Assembly: GCA_023014335.1 (NCBI GenBank)
Contig: JAECYW010000014.1
Location: 310,001-374,000, forward strand
Source: Galerina marginata
Lineage: Eukaryota > Basidiomycota > Agaricomycetes > Agaricales > Galerinaceae
Direction of reading: 5' to 3'
DNA: 64,000 nucleotides
A program made the position numbers and the translations under genes. A model generated the notes under the pieces. It did no database searches and was not told the DNA's origin. It saw only the letters and a list, made by a program, of their open reading frames with translations. Shown in pieces: positions 20,397 to 29,140 of the stretch (its first letter is position 1; each line of letters starts with the position of its first letter).

Positions 20397-23300
20397 TTAT
20401 CTCTCTTCTTCGGCCTCAACTGGTTCGAATTGCCCGAAAACTGATCGCAAACGTCCTGATGCTGCTATGAATTTGAAAAGCGCTGGCAGGAGCTCCTTCT
20501 GGGAGAGGAGGTCTGACATTCTCGTGGCTGCTCGTCCTGCTTCACGGACCATCGTGTCGCGTGCACGCCTGTGCGCCTGGCATCTTATGAGGTAGTGGTG
20601 CACTGTTTCATCCTCCTGTCTGCAGCATGGGCAGCGGGGGGATTCTGCTTTGCCTATTCGGTGGAGATGCTTTGCGAGTGGTGCGTGACCGGTGCGGAGC
20701 TGATATAATGTGCTGGCATGCTTGCGTCGCAGTGATTGGGTGAGTTTCAGGAATCCCATTGACGGTAGGGTTTTGTCAAATTGCTCCATACGTGCGAATC
20801 GGGGGGATGTGGTCCAGATTTTCTTCGCGTCTTTCTTGAGTCGTTTCATGTGATCCTGTCGCATCGCGGACCTGCTGTAGGGCATTGTTTTCCTGAGCGG
20901 TGCCGGCAGCTCCAACCTCTCGCTTGACCCCTCCTGTGCTGCCTTCTTTGCTTCCTTGTCTGCCTCTTCATTGCCTTCAATTTCGATGTGTCCTGGTGTC
21001 CATGCGATTATAATGCGGATGTTGGGGTGTCGCCGTCTGGTCATTATGATTCGCTCGTGAATCATGTCCCATATGTAGTGGGATGGCGCTGGTCTTATGC
21101 GTGCTACCGCTTGGATTGCTGCTTGATTGTCGACACCGAATCGGACCACCCTGACTCGCAGCTCCTTTCTCACTAATTCCAAACCCAGCACTACCCCAAC
21201 CCCTTCTCCCTCGTACACTGTGTGTTTCTTGATGGTTCCTAGGCGATAACGTAGTACTGCCTTCAGTTCCTTTCGCCGATATAGAACTGCTGCCGCGCCA
21301 ATTTTTCCATCAATGCCTGAGCCATCTGCGTACACTTTGACGTCTGTTGTGTCCTCCCTGTCCTCTATTTCTGCTTCCTCTCTTGATGCCGCTATCCTGA
21401 TCTCAACCCCTGCCCGCCATTTTGGCCCTTGTCGTACTGCTGTTATTTTCTCCATCCTCCCTGGGTCCAGCTTGAATCTATGCATGAGGTCGTGTAATGG
21501 TGTCCGATGTCGCTTAACATTTCTCTTTGCCGCTGACGCTACGGGTTTGTGAAGAGGGTGTGTCGCTGGTAGTGTGGTCAAGCGTAGTGCAGCTGAGTAT
21601 CTGACTTTCTCCACTAAGAGGTGAAATGGAATGATGTTGGCGTGGGCCTCTGCCGCGTCGCGTGGTGATGATCGCATGCCTCCTGTAATCATGTTTGCCA
21701 CCCGACCTTGAATGCTAGCTAGCTTGTTCATGATTGCACTTCCTGCTCCTCGGCTTGCTGTACTGCGTCGTACTGGCGCCAAGAATATATCTGCTGCATA
21801 TAGCATTCTTGGGACTGCAATGCTGAGGTATAGCTGCCGTACGTGCTTGTGGGATATTCCTCCTGACGGTTTTGCGAGTCGTCCAAACTGAATGATCCAC
21901 CCCGCTCCTTTGGCAAGCGCCGCTGCTCCCTGTTCCTTCCATCGCAACTCCTGGTCAATATGCACTCCTAAAAACTTGACACAGCTGACTGGTTTAATCC
22001 GGTGGTCTCCTATCCGTAGTGTCGGTCGTGGCATGGCAATCCGCTTTCGTGGTCGAAAAGGATCTACAATCTTTTCCCTTGTTGCATCCAGCAGCTGGAA
22101 TTTCTCTATCCCAAATGTGCAGTTGTGGTCTCTCGCCCATTCCAGTACCCCTCCCGGCCTCTCCATCATCTCCTTCAGCTTTCTGTGTGTTTCATTGAAG
22201 TTTTTCCCTATTGCCACTAGTGCTACGTCATCCACGAATATGAATGCCCACTCGCCGTTTCGGAATACAGGGATGACTAAGATCCCTGCATTGTAGAGGA
22301 TATATGCGATGAGGGACTGCGCGTCGCCCTGGTCCAATCCATTCTCCACGCTGAAAATTGCTGATCGATAATCGTCGAATAGTATTGTGGTTTTCCTTCC
22401 TTCATTCCTTCTTCTCACCCACTCCACGTGTTCCTTCGGCACTCCTCTCATCCTCAGCTCATGTACCAGCTTGTCAATCGCAACGCTCGGAAAAGCTCCC
22501 TTCACATCAAGGAATAAAACTGATGCCACTAGCTTCTTCCTCCATGCGTCCTTGATTGTTTTGACCACCAGGTGTACTGAATCTGATGTTGCTCGGCCTG
22601 GCCGTCCTCCAAAATGATTAGGCGGTATGAGCCCTTTGCTTTCTGCCATCAATACTGCGTCCTCGGTTTTACACATGTTCAGAACGCGTGCAAATCCATC
22701 CGAAAGAACTATTGGCCGGTATGCCCCTGGGACTGTGTAGTCTGGCTTGCCTGGTTTGCGTAGTACTGGGGTCTCTGTGAGCTTCCATTTCTCTGGGTAG
22801 TGTTTTAGCGTGTCGGTAGCTCGATATATCGGTCCAAGGTGTGGAATGAGTAGCTCGCGCGCGTGTGTGAAGACGGAGTTGGGTACTGTTCCTGAGCGTG
22901 TTGCTTTGTATGGTTTCATCTTCCTGATAGCCCTGCGTATTTGTTCGTTTGTTACTGGCTCAAACTCCCACTTTGGTGGTGGATACATTCTCTCGTCTGG
23001 AGCTGGGGTGGCTGCTGGTTTTTCCGGAAAGAAAGCTTTGAAAAACATCTTGCTCTTATCCTCATTTGTTGCTGCCTGTTTCACCACTCGTTTGGTCACC
23101 GGATGCCTCTCCTCCAAAGTTGGCACTCGTGCTCGTCCTCCATCTGTCGCTGGTCCCATAATCATCCTTCCTGCTGTCCACACCTCTGATTCATCCAAAT
23201 TCTCCATCCATTCCGTCCAGTGGTCTGCCTTTGTGTGTTTCATCAGCTCTGAGTAGTTGTTGCGGGCTTTCCTTGCTTCCTCGTGGATGGGATCCTCTCG

Positions 23301-24368
23301 GTCTCGGTTCGCTCGAAAGGACTTGCGAGCTAATTTCTGCGCTGCTGCTTTCGCCTTTGCCAGGTCCTTTGTCCACCATCGTTTTGAGTACGGTGTGGGT
23401 TTTGACATTGGGACATGTTGCGTGATCGATTTCTGGACTACCTCCTCTAGTGCCCTCCTTGCTTCCTCCATTTCTGCCACCTCTCCTTCCTCGAACTCCC
23501 TTGGTGCTTCCATAGCCTCTAATCCTTCCTTCAGGTGCTCCGTGAATGCCTCCCAATCTGTCGCCCTATAGTTTCGCCGTAGTGGGTGCTCGACCGTGAC
23601 TGGATCAATGTCGATAACTGAGATGATTGGGAAGTGGTCTGTTAGATGTGGGCGTTGATCCGAGTCGATATTGCATTTAATGAACTGGTCCAGTAGTGCT
23701 TCTGTGCAGAAGACATTATCAACTCGAGTGTGGTTCTTTGTCCCAAAAGCTTCCAGTGTTGGTATGTCCTTGGGCAGCGCCATTTTCATCTGAAACCGTG
23801 TTATCATGTCCAGTAGGCGTTGGGTGAGCCGCAGGTGGTCAGCTGTAAAGAAATGATTGTTTCGCTCCTCCTCCCACAAAGGATGGTGTCGGTTGAAGTC
23901 GCCTGCCCAGATTGTATGTAGCGGCTCCACTGGTACTCGTTCTCGCTCCATTGCTCGCAGGCGGTTGGTGAGGACTATAAGACTGTCATTGTGCTTGCAG
24001 TCATTATAGACGTTGAAGATTCGCAGCGTGCCAAATTCGCCATGTAGCTGTATTCCTGTAATGTCAAATGAATCGACTTCAATCTGGGTCCACGAGTTTG
24101 TCGCTATACGTCGATTGACCAGGATAATTGATCGCGTCCTTGATGGCTCCTCGTTATGGGGTGGCGGGTATACTACTATCCAATGTTGGTTTGCTCGCGA
24201 ACGGCCCAGGTAGTCGATATATGGCTCTTGTATTAGGGCTATGTCGTATATCTCCGGTTTCATGGATTGCAGGAGGTCAATTTGCCCTAATCGTGACTTA
24301 TTGATGTTTTGTTGCCATATCCTTAGTTGTCTATGCGGTGGTGGTGCATTTTCGGTTGTATCAGACAT
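20397..24368 (-). CDS. LINE ORF2: endonuclease / reverse transcriptase / RNase H, 1323 aa
   Basis: An intact ORF. The AP-type endonuclease (about residues 15-250) shows WQQNIN, LIQEPY, WAGDFNRHHPLW and HLTDHFPI, with the catalytic Asn, Glu, Asp and His in place. The reverse transcriptase has YRPIVLSDG, FLDVKGAF (about residue 619) and FVDDVALV (about 709), so the catalytic box is FVDD instead of the usual YADD/FADD. An RNase H domain follows (VYADGSG about residue 1012, GLELV, VDNQAA, AWTPGHIEIEGNEEAD), with acidic residues present. A CCHC-type finger near residue 1246 (CPCCRQEDETVHHYLIRC) closes the protein. It nicks the target and reverse-transcribes its own RNA. The start overlaps the ORF1 stop by 8 nt, which suggests coupled re-initiation of translation. 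Confidence 0.93.
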   Translation of the reverse strand: MSDTTENAPPPHRQLRIWQQNINKSRLGQIDLLQSMKPEIYDIALIQEPYIDYLGRSRANQHWIVVYPPPHNEEPSRTRSIILVNRRIATNSWTQIEVDSFDITGIQLHGEFGTLRIFNVYNDCKHNDSLIVLTNRLRAMERERVPVEPLHTIWAGDFNRHHPLWEEERNNHFFTADHLRLTQRLLDMITRFQMKMALPKDIPTLEAFGTKNHTRVDNVFCTEALLDQFIKCNIDSDQRPHLTDHFPIISVIDIDPVTVEHPLRRNYRATDWEAFTEHLKEGLEAMEAPREFEEGEVAEMEEARRALEEVVQKSITQHVPMSKPTPYSKRWWTKDLAKAKAAAQKLARKSFRANRDREDPIHEEARKARNNYSELMKHTKADHWTEWMENLDESEVWTAGRMIMGPATDGGRARVPTLEERHPVTKRVVKQAATNEDKSKMFFKAFFPEKPAATPAPDERMYPPPKWEFEPVTNEQIRRAIRKMKPYKATRSGTVPNSVFTHARELLIPHLGPIYRATDTLKHYPEKWKLTETPVLRKPGKPDYTVPGAYRPIVLSDGFARVLNMCKTEDAVLMAESKGLIPPNHFGGRPGRATSDSVHLVVKTIKDAWRKKLVASVLFLDVKGAFPSVAIDKLVHELRMRGVPKEHVEWVRRRNEGRKTTILFDDYRSAIFSVENGLDQGDAQSLIAYILYNAGILVIPVFRNGEWAFIFVDDVALVAIGKNFNETHRKLKEMMERPGGVLEWARDHNCTFGIEKFQLLDATREKIVDPFRPRKRIAMPRPTLRIGDHRIKPVSCVKFLGVHIDQELRWKEQGAAALAKGAGWIIQFGRLAKPSGGISHKHVRQLYLSIAVPRMLYAADIFLAPVRRSTASRGAGSAIMNKLASIQGRVANMITGGMRSSPRDAAEAHANIIPFHLLVEKVRYSAALRLTTLPATHPLHKPVASAAKRNVKRHRTPLHDLMHRFKLDPGRMEKITAVRQGPKWRAGVEIRIAASREEAEIEDREDTTDVKVYADGSGIDGKIGAAAVLYRRKELKAVLRYRLGTIKKHTVYEGEGVGVVLGLELVRKELRVRVVRFGVDNQAAIQAVARIRPAPSHYIWDMIHERIIMTRRRHPNIRIIIAWTPGHIEIEGNEEADKEAKKAAQEGSSERLELPAPLRKTMPYSRSAMRQDHMKRLKKDAKKIWTTSPRFARMEQFDKTLPSMGFLKLTQSLRRKHASTLYQLRTGHAPLAKHLHRIGKAESPRCPCCRQEDETVHHYLIRCQAHRRARDTMVREAGRAATRMSDLLSQKELLPALFKFIAASGRLRSVFGQFEPVEAEEER

Positions 24369-26265
24369 TGTCTACTGTCTGTTGGGCTGTTCCTGCGGTT
24401 TGGGTGTCCATCTCGTCGGCCTGCGGCCACTGTCCTGCTGCATTTCTGTGTTGTTCCACTTCTCCTCCCTGTTCCCTCTGTTCCCTCTCCCTTGTTGCCG
24501 TTGCTGTGAACGGCAACGTCGATTGTCGGAATCCGTCTGTTGGTCCTGCCCTCCGCATCCCTCCTCTTCTGTCCACTCCATCCATCCTGTTCTGCCCTAT
24601 GACCATTGTCACTGGTGGCGCTCCTCCTCCTCCTCTTGCTGTACCTCCGGCCAGATTCCCTCGCCCTTGTCCTTGCTTCTCTCTTCGCACCTGTGTCCAT
24701 CCTTCCTGAAATCCTGTTTCTGTTGCCCATGCCGCGGCATCCTGGTCATTTGTGTATATGTCGCTGGCTCCTCCCATTCTCCATGTGGCTGGGTCTGCTG
24801 TTGGGTAATATCTGAGCTGGGTTTCTGGTCGTCGAGCGCGGACTCTTTCTACTGCCGCTAAAAATTTCGGACACCTTCGGTCTGCTGCCCCATGGCCTCG
24901 GGTATTGCAATTTGGGCAGTGAAAATTGTCGGGATTTGTCGCCTGGCAGTCTTTCGTACGATGGTCCGCGATTGTGCCACATCGTCCACATATGTCCTCC
25001 TGGGCCGTACACTGTGCAGCTGTATGATTTGCATCCGTTGCCTGACACCTGTAGCATCGCTGTGGGTCCTGGGTGTGCTTCCGCGCCCATACTCGTTTCC
25101 CCTCAATGAACAGTCCGTGTTCTATGGCGTGATTTGCCGCGGTCGCCTTTCGGAAGCTGACTATGGCGTGTGCTGTCTTTTGTCCTGGTTTGCGTCGGAG
25201 GAAGTGCTTGATATATGCGAAGGCCGTTATCGTCCCGTTTTCAATCCCATTTGTTTGCTCGATTGCCCTTATGGCTTGGTCTGTCTCCTCCTGCTTGCGG
25301 ATTTCCCCTTCCTTCTCTGGCAGGAATGATACCGGCACGTATTCCACCACCACCTGGAATTTCCTTTCCTTGATTATCGCTGCCCCTCCCATCTTCTCCA
25401 GGAATGCTTTCTGCCTCTGGCCTTCCATCAACCACTCTGCTGCCTCCTTGCTCTTCATCTCATACAGTGCCCCTCCGTACCTCAGTTTCTTGACTGCCAT
25501 GAACTCCAACCCCTCTGGCTTTCCTTCGTTTGTTTCTGGCATGAGTTCTAGCGCCATGTTTGCTTTGGCCACCAGCTCCTTCTCGGTTAATGCTGCCAGT
25601 CCGTTTGTAGTGGCTCCCGGCGCCTTATCGACTAGAATATTACGCCCCGAGGTCTCAATCACGCCCCTCATTGCTGCCGGCATCGCTGGCGGTGCCCGAG
25701 TTGTCGCCTGTGCATACGTTGGCCTTGCAGGCCCACTTGCTGTGCCGCCCATCCTCTGCTCCTCTCCGCTTCGGCTCGGTCCTCTGTTTGCCAACGCTAT
25801 CGCTACTTCATCCGCTGAGTTGCTCAGTTGAGTGGATATTTCTTTGCATTCTTCTCGAAACTCCCCCAGTGCCTCCGATGCCTTGTTCGCCGTGGTGTTG
25901 AATTCCCTGGCTGCTGCTTCTATCAGCTCCACCGTTGGCATTTGACTGATGCCTTCTCCAATCTTCTCCAGTACCATCTCCGCCACCTGTGCTGCCATTC
26001 CTTCCGCCTTCTGTGCCTCGAGCATGTATCCGACAGCGCGTAACATGTGTACCAAGACCTTCTCATCAATCTCTACCGATGACATCTGGAACAAGATGAC
26101 TGCTAGGGATGCTGTTGTGACCGGTTGTCCCTGGGCCAGGTAGCCCTCCTCCCGCAAGAGTTTCCTGGCTGTTAACGTATCATAGATTTTCGCTTTTGGT
26201 CCTGTGTCCCTAACTGGTGTCCGCCGCTGCGTGGCGGCTGCAGCTGATGCCTTAATCCCAGACAT
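24361..26265 (-). CDS. LINE ORF1: nucleic-acid-binding protein with zinc knuckles, 634 aa
   Basis: An intact ORF. The N-terminal third is rich in Ala, Glu and Lys and probably helical or coiled. Three Cys/His knuckles lie at about residues 400-460: CYRCQATDANHTAAQC, CGRCGTIADHRTKDC and CPNCNTRGHGAADRRC. The C-terminal part is Gly/Arg/Gln-rich. In LINEs of this type ORF1 binds the element RNA and forms the particle in which ORF2 works. The ATG at 26265 is the first of the frame; about 200 bp of 5' untranslated region precede it within the element. Confidence 0.88.
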   Translation of the reverse strand: MSGIKASAAAATQRRTPVRDTGPKAKIYDTLTARKLLREEGYLAQGQPVTTASLAVILFQMSSVEIDEKVLVHMLRAVGYMLEAQKAEGMAAQVAEMVLEKIGEGISQMPTVELIEAAAREFNTTANKASEALGEFREECKEISTQLSNSADEVAIALANRGPSRSGEEQRMGGTASGPARPTYAQATTRAPPAMPAAMRGVIETSGRNILVDKAPGATTNGLAALTEKELVAKANMALELMPETNEGKPEGLEFMAVKKLRYGGALYEMKSKEAAEWLMEGQRQKAFLEKMGGAAIIKERKFQVVVEYVPVSFLPEKEGEIRKQEETDQAIRAIEQTNGIENGTITAFAYIKHFLRRKPGQKTAHAIVSFRKATAANHAIEHGLFIEGKRVWARKHTQDPQRCYRCQATDANHTAAQCTAQEDICGRCGTIADHRTKDCQATNPDNFHCPNCNTRGHGAADRRCPKFLAAVERVRARRPETQLRYYPTADPATWRMGGASDIYTNDQDAAAWATETGFQEGWTQVRREKQGQGRGNLAGGTARGGGGAPPVTMVIGQNRMDGVDRRGGMRRAGPTDGFRQSTLPFTATATREREQREQGGEVEQHRNAAGQWPQADEMDTQTAGTAQQTVDNV

Positions 26266-26463
26266 CGTGTCTGGCCCGTTTCCGTTGGTTTTTGTTCTGA
26301 ATATCGTATATTATACCTTTTCCAGTGTCTAGACGTGTATTATAGTTGAATTAGGTATGTTTCTATAGCCTGAGCGCCTTGTTGGTCGTCCTTCGTGGCC
26401 TAAAAATCTATTTGATCCGGGGTCCTCGAAGGGGTGCCACGTGGTTGCTGGAAAAGGAAGTCC

Positions 26464-26472
26464 GTCAGCACC
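26464..26472. repeat. target-site duplication, copy at LINE 5' end
   Basis: GTCAGCACC followed by TTT at the other boundary of the element. The match may extend to 26475 because the left copy runs into the T-tract. Confidence 0.8.
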
Positions 26473-26620
26473 TTTAGATAACGTACACAAGCTTGGACTT
26501 GAAGATTGGGCGGCCAGTCGCAGGCCAGTCATTCCTAGATTAGAACGATCGCACAGCGGTTCTATTCTGATTATTGAAACCAGCTCTGTCCGGCAAAACA
26601 TATTTTTGGGTTTGGTGGTG

Positions 26621-26868
26621 GATTCGATTGCGTCTTTGATTCAATACTGTCTTTGATTCGATCCTGTCTTTGCTTCGATCCCGTCTTTGCTTCAATCCTG
26701 TCTTTGATTCGATCCTGTCTTTGCTTCGATTCCGTCTTTGCTTCGATCCCGTCTTTGATTCGATCCCGTCTTTGATTCGATTGTGTCTTTGAGTTGACTG
26801 TGTCTTTGATTCGATTGTGTCTTTGCCAAGTCGACTGTTCTTTGATTCGATTGTGTCTTTGATTTCGT
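26621..26868. repeat. 17-bp minisatellite, about 14 units
   Basis: Imperfect head-to-tail copies of a 17-base unit of the form GTCTTTGATTCGATCCT. Variants change GATTCG to GCTTCG or the last bases from CCT to TGT, and the array degrades near 26820-26868. It lies outside the LINE, about 150 bp beyond its 5' boundary. Read on the minus strand it gives an SKDRIE-like peptide repeat, but no gene is supported there. Confidence 0.85.
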
Positions 26869-27840
26869 ATGTAACAGAATTAGCCAGGTGCAAGCGTGTC
26901 TTGAGGGGATTCAATTTCCGTCTCAAGATAGATGCGAGTACACCCAATGTCATCTGTGACCATTAAATTGTTATCCTCGGGTCCATGTTTGAGCTTACAG
27001 GAAGCAACTTGTGCTGAGTAAGTAGTCTAATCTTGGACTCGGACGAGAACCTGGGAAATCGAAGTGGTTGCTAATTGTATTGACATGATGAGTTATCTAG
27101 GATCCTGCAAGTGGATATGTCTGTTGCATATCCTCAAGATTACCCGTGGCTCTCTCCCTGCCAATTTGGACTTGCATTAGGACCCACCCGCGAGCGAAAG
27201 AAAATACAGCCCGCGTGTCAGCGCGACCGCGATAGATCATCATGCGTATTTTAAAGTAAGTAGCTCCCGATTTACCAAGATATAACTTATCTCTTTCTAC
27301 TACTTGCACTGTAATAAGGACAGTAGACAGGTAAAAATACATTGGCCTGCTCACTGCACTTCAATAATACAATTACTAAAGGTCATCGGAAATTTGGAAC
27401 TTTCGTCGCCCGTTTAAAAATAAAAACTGGTCTGTTCGTCGCGCTTTTAAAATTGATTCCAGTCGAAGATCAACTGAGATTCTGTTACTATACCGTTTAA
27501 AAATAAATCACTGTGTTTTCTTTCTGCGCTCGTCCGTAAACACAGCTTCCCACTAATACCCACATAGCTCCGAATCTATTACAAGGATTCCTTTATAACA
27601 GAACCGTTTATCAACCTTTCACCCAATATTCTTTCGGAATCCCTGAAACTGTCTTAATCAATTTACGTCGGTATAACTTCGATGTTATGGATCCTCAATT
27701 TTCTGTCCGAGTCAATCCACCACCCATTGCAGTCCGCCCCTTTCGACATCATACCAATATCCACCTTTCCCTTCTTAGCACGCGGGCTAGTTCTTCCCAT
27801 GGGTGTGTTTTAATTGCTTGGGGGAATAGCTTCATTATTA
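26869..27840. other. intergenic, no gene supported
   Basis: About 970 bp with short frames only. Two copies of CCGTTTAAAAATAAA occur near 27411 and 27497. The right end (27680-27840) probably holds the first exon and promoter of the following membrane-protein gene, but I could not join it cleanly. Confidence 0.4.
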
Positions 27841-28736
27841 ATGGCAACTTTTAGTGCTCCTGCGTCGCGAGACCAGAAGCGTCTGGTAACTCGAATTGCC
27901 ACAAATTTTTGGAGATTTATTTGTACTCTAGGACTACTTTGGATTCCCCAAGCATATCACTCACAATTCTGTCCCCGCGTATCGCTAGTTGAGGGCCGCC
28001 AACCCGATGTCGACGGAAACTGTCAAGGGAGTGTGGTTTGGCAGCCTCAAGATATGCGGTCCCAGTCCACTGACTGGGAATCAAACGTGAAGCAATTCCT
28101 AGTCGGCTGGAAGGCCATTCGCTTCGGCTCTGCGATCTTGATACCGTGAGTACCTCACCGCATTTTCCTTTGCATCTGTTGATCCTTCGCTCGCGAAAAG
28201 CTCTTGCATAGCGGTTCTTCAAATTCAGCTCGTGTTGGAGAACTCGCTTATGCGTACTCTGATAACTATTTCTCTCCTGCTTTCAATTGCGAGCGCCATC
28301 TGCAGTTCTGCGTATATTATATCGGAAAAAAGGTGGTTACAGAAGAAGAAATTTGTTGGTTGGATGTGTGTAAGTTTGCGTTAGGGTTTCCTGCTCCACG
28401 CCTGTACTAATAATTTCTTAGGCTACTAGGTGTGACTCCCAGTTTGATTTCTGGAGGTTGATTTCGATGCCTCTTATTTTCCTCTCTTGGTAAGCATTGC
28501 TGTCCACTTCGTTGCCCGGTACATTAAATTAAAATTTCTGTACTAGGTCAATGATGTCATTTATTTTGACTATGACAATGTTTGCCTGCAACAATTTAGG
28601 AGGTAACACAGCTTCTGACCCAAATACGCCACTTGTATCAAAGCCTTCCTTCCTTTTTTTCTTCTGTATCCTCGTCGTTGCTTCAGCTTCGATAGTGCAG
28701 CTTTACCGTGCTCTGAGAAAAATTTACTACATATAA
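27841..28736 (+). CDS. four-helix membrane protein, unassigned family (paralogue 2)
   Basis: Exons 27841-28145, 28201-28369, 28422-28489 and 28547-28736 join in frame (introns of 55, 52 and 57 nt), giving at least 243 aa. The second intron has a TACTAAT branch site. The predicted helices match paralogue 1 step by step: WKAIRFGSAILIP-SCIAVLQIQ, LITISLLLSIASAICSSAYI, FWRLISMPLIFLSWSMMSFI and FFFCILVVASASIVQLYRAL. The acceptor at 28200 was chosen over 28211 because only it gives the conserved AVLQIQ motif. The true start may lie in an upstream exon near 27690. Function unknown. Confidence 0.72.
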
Positions 28737-29140
28737 CTGCAGCCTTAGTAATTCTCGTGGATAATATTTTTTCACGTTCTGTACTTGTTGTGCCACAAAT
28801 GAGAAAGTTGACCTTTCTGGGTAGAGATTACCGAATTAAGAATTTTGGCCGCGGTCACATGTATTCGAGTACGGGCCGTATCTCCCGGGGCGGGAAAATG
28901 CCCGATTAAGTTGCCCAGGTTCAACCTCCTGACTTGCTCCCAGAACGTCAGTATGCCTTCTTTTCCTTCTCCGCATTTCGTGGGACTCATAATTGCATAC
29001 TTAAGAAAGACGTCCTTCAGCTTGTGGTTCCCCAATTCAGGCTGAAGTGACGTTCTAGGTTGTGAGAACAACTTCTACTTGTTTTTTTTGCACTCAATTT
29101 TGCACTCACACTTACTTTCTTGAAAGCTCTCTACACTCAC
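28737..29140. other. intergenic between paralogue 2 and GH92 gene
   Basis: About 400 bp without a supported gene. It should hold the GH92 promoter; no clear TATA box was seen. Confidence 0.4.

Larger units (their letters stand above)
20062..26463 (-). mobile_element. full-length non-LTR (LINE) retrotransposon, about 6.4 kb
   Basis: The element lies on the minus strand: its 5' end is near 26463 and its 3' end is an A-tract, seen as about 30 T at 20062-20090. It carries two long intact ORFs that overlap by 8 nt (24361-24368). The copies of GTCAGCACC at 20053-20061 and 26464-26472 flank it as a target-site duplication, possibly 12 bp if the following TTT is counted. Domain order (ORF1 with CCHC knuckles; ORF2 with AP-type endonuclease, reverse transcriptase, RNase H, terminal zinc finger) fits the Tad/I-like group; the clade name is inference. 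No stop or frameshift was seen in either ORF, so insertion is probably recent. Confidence 0.93.

Noticed and set aside
22810..25831. Several long plus-strand frames (up to 222 codons) antisense to the LINE
   Set aside because: They lie opposite intact ORF1/ORF2, have low-complexity or Cys-rich content and no motifs; they are shadows of the real frames.
26621..26868. Could the repeat array be CRISPR-like?
   Set aside because: Units are 17 bp and contiguous with no unique spacers, in a eukaryotic genome; it is a minisatellite.
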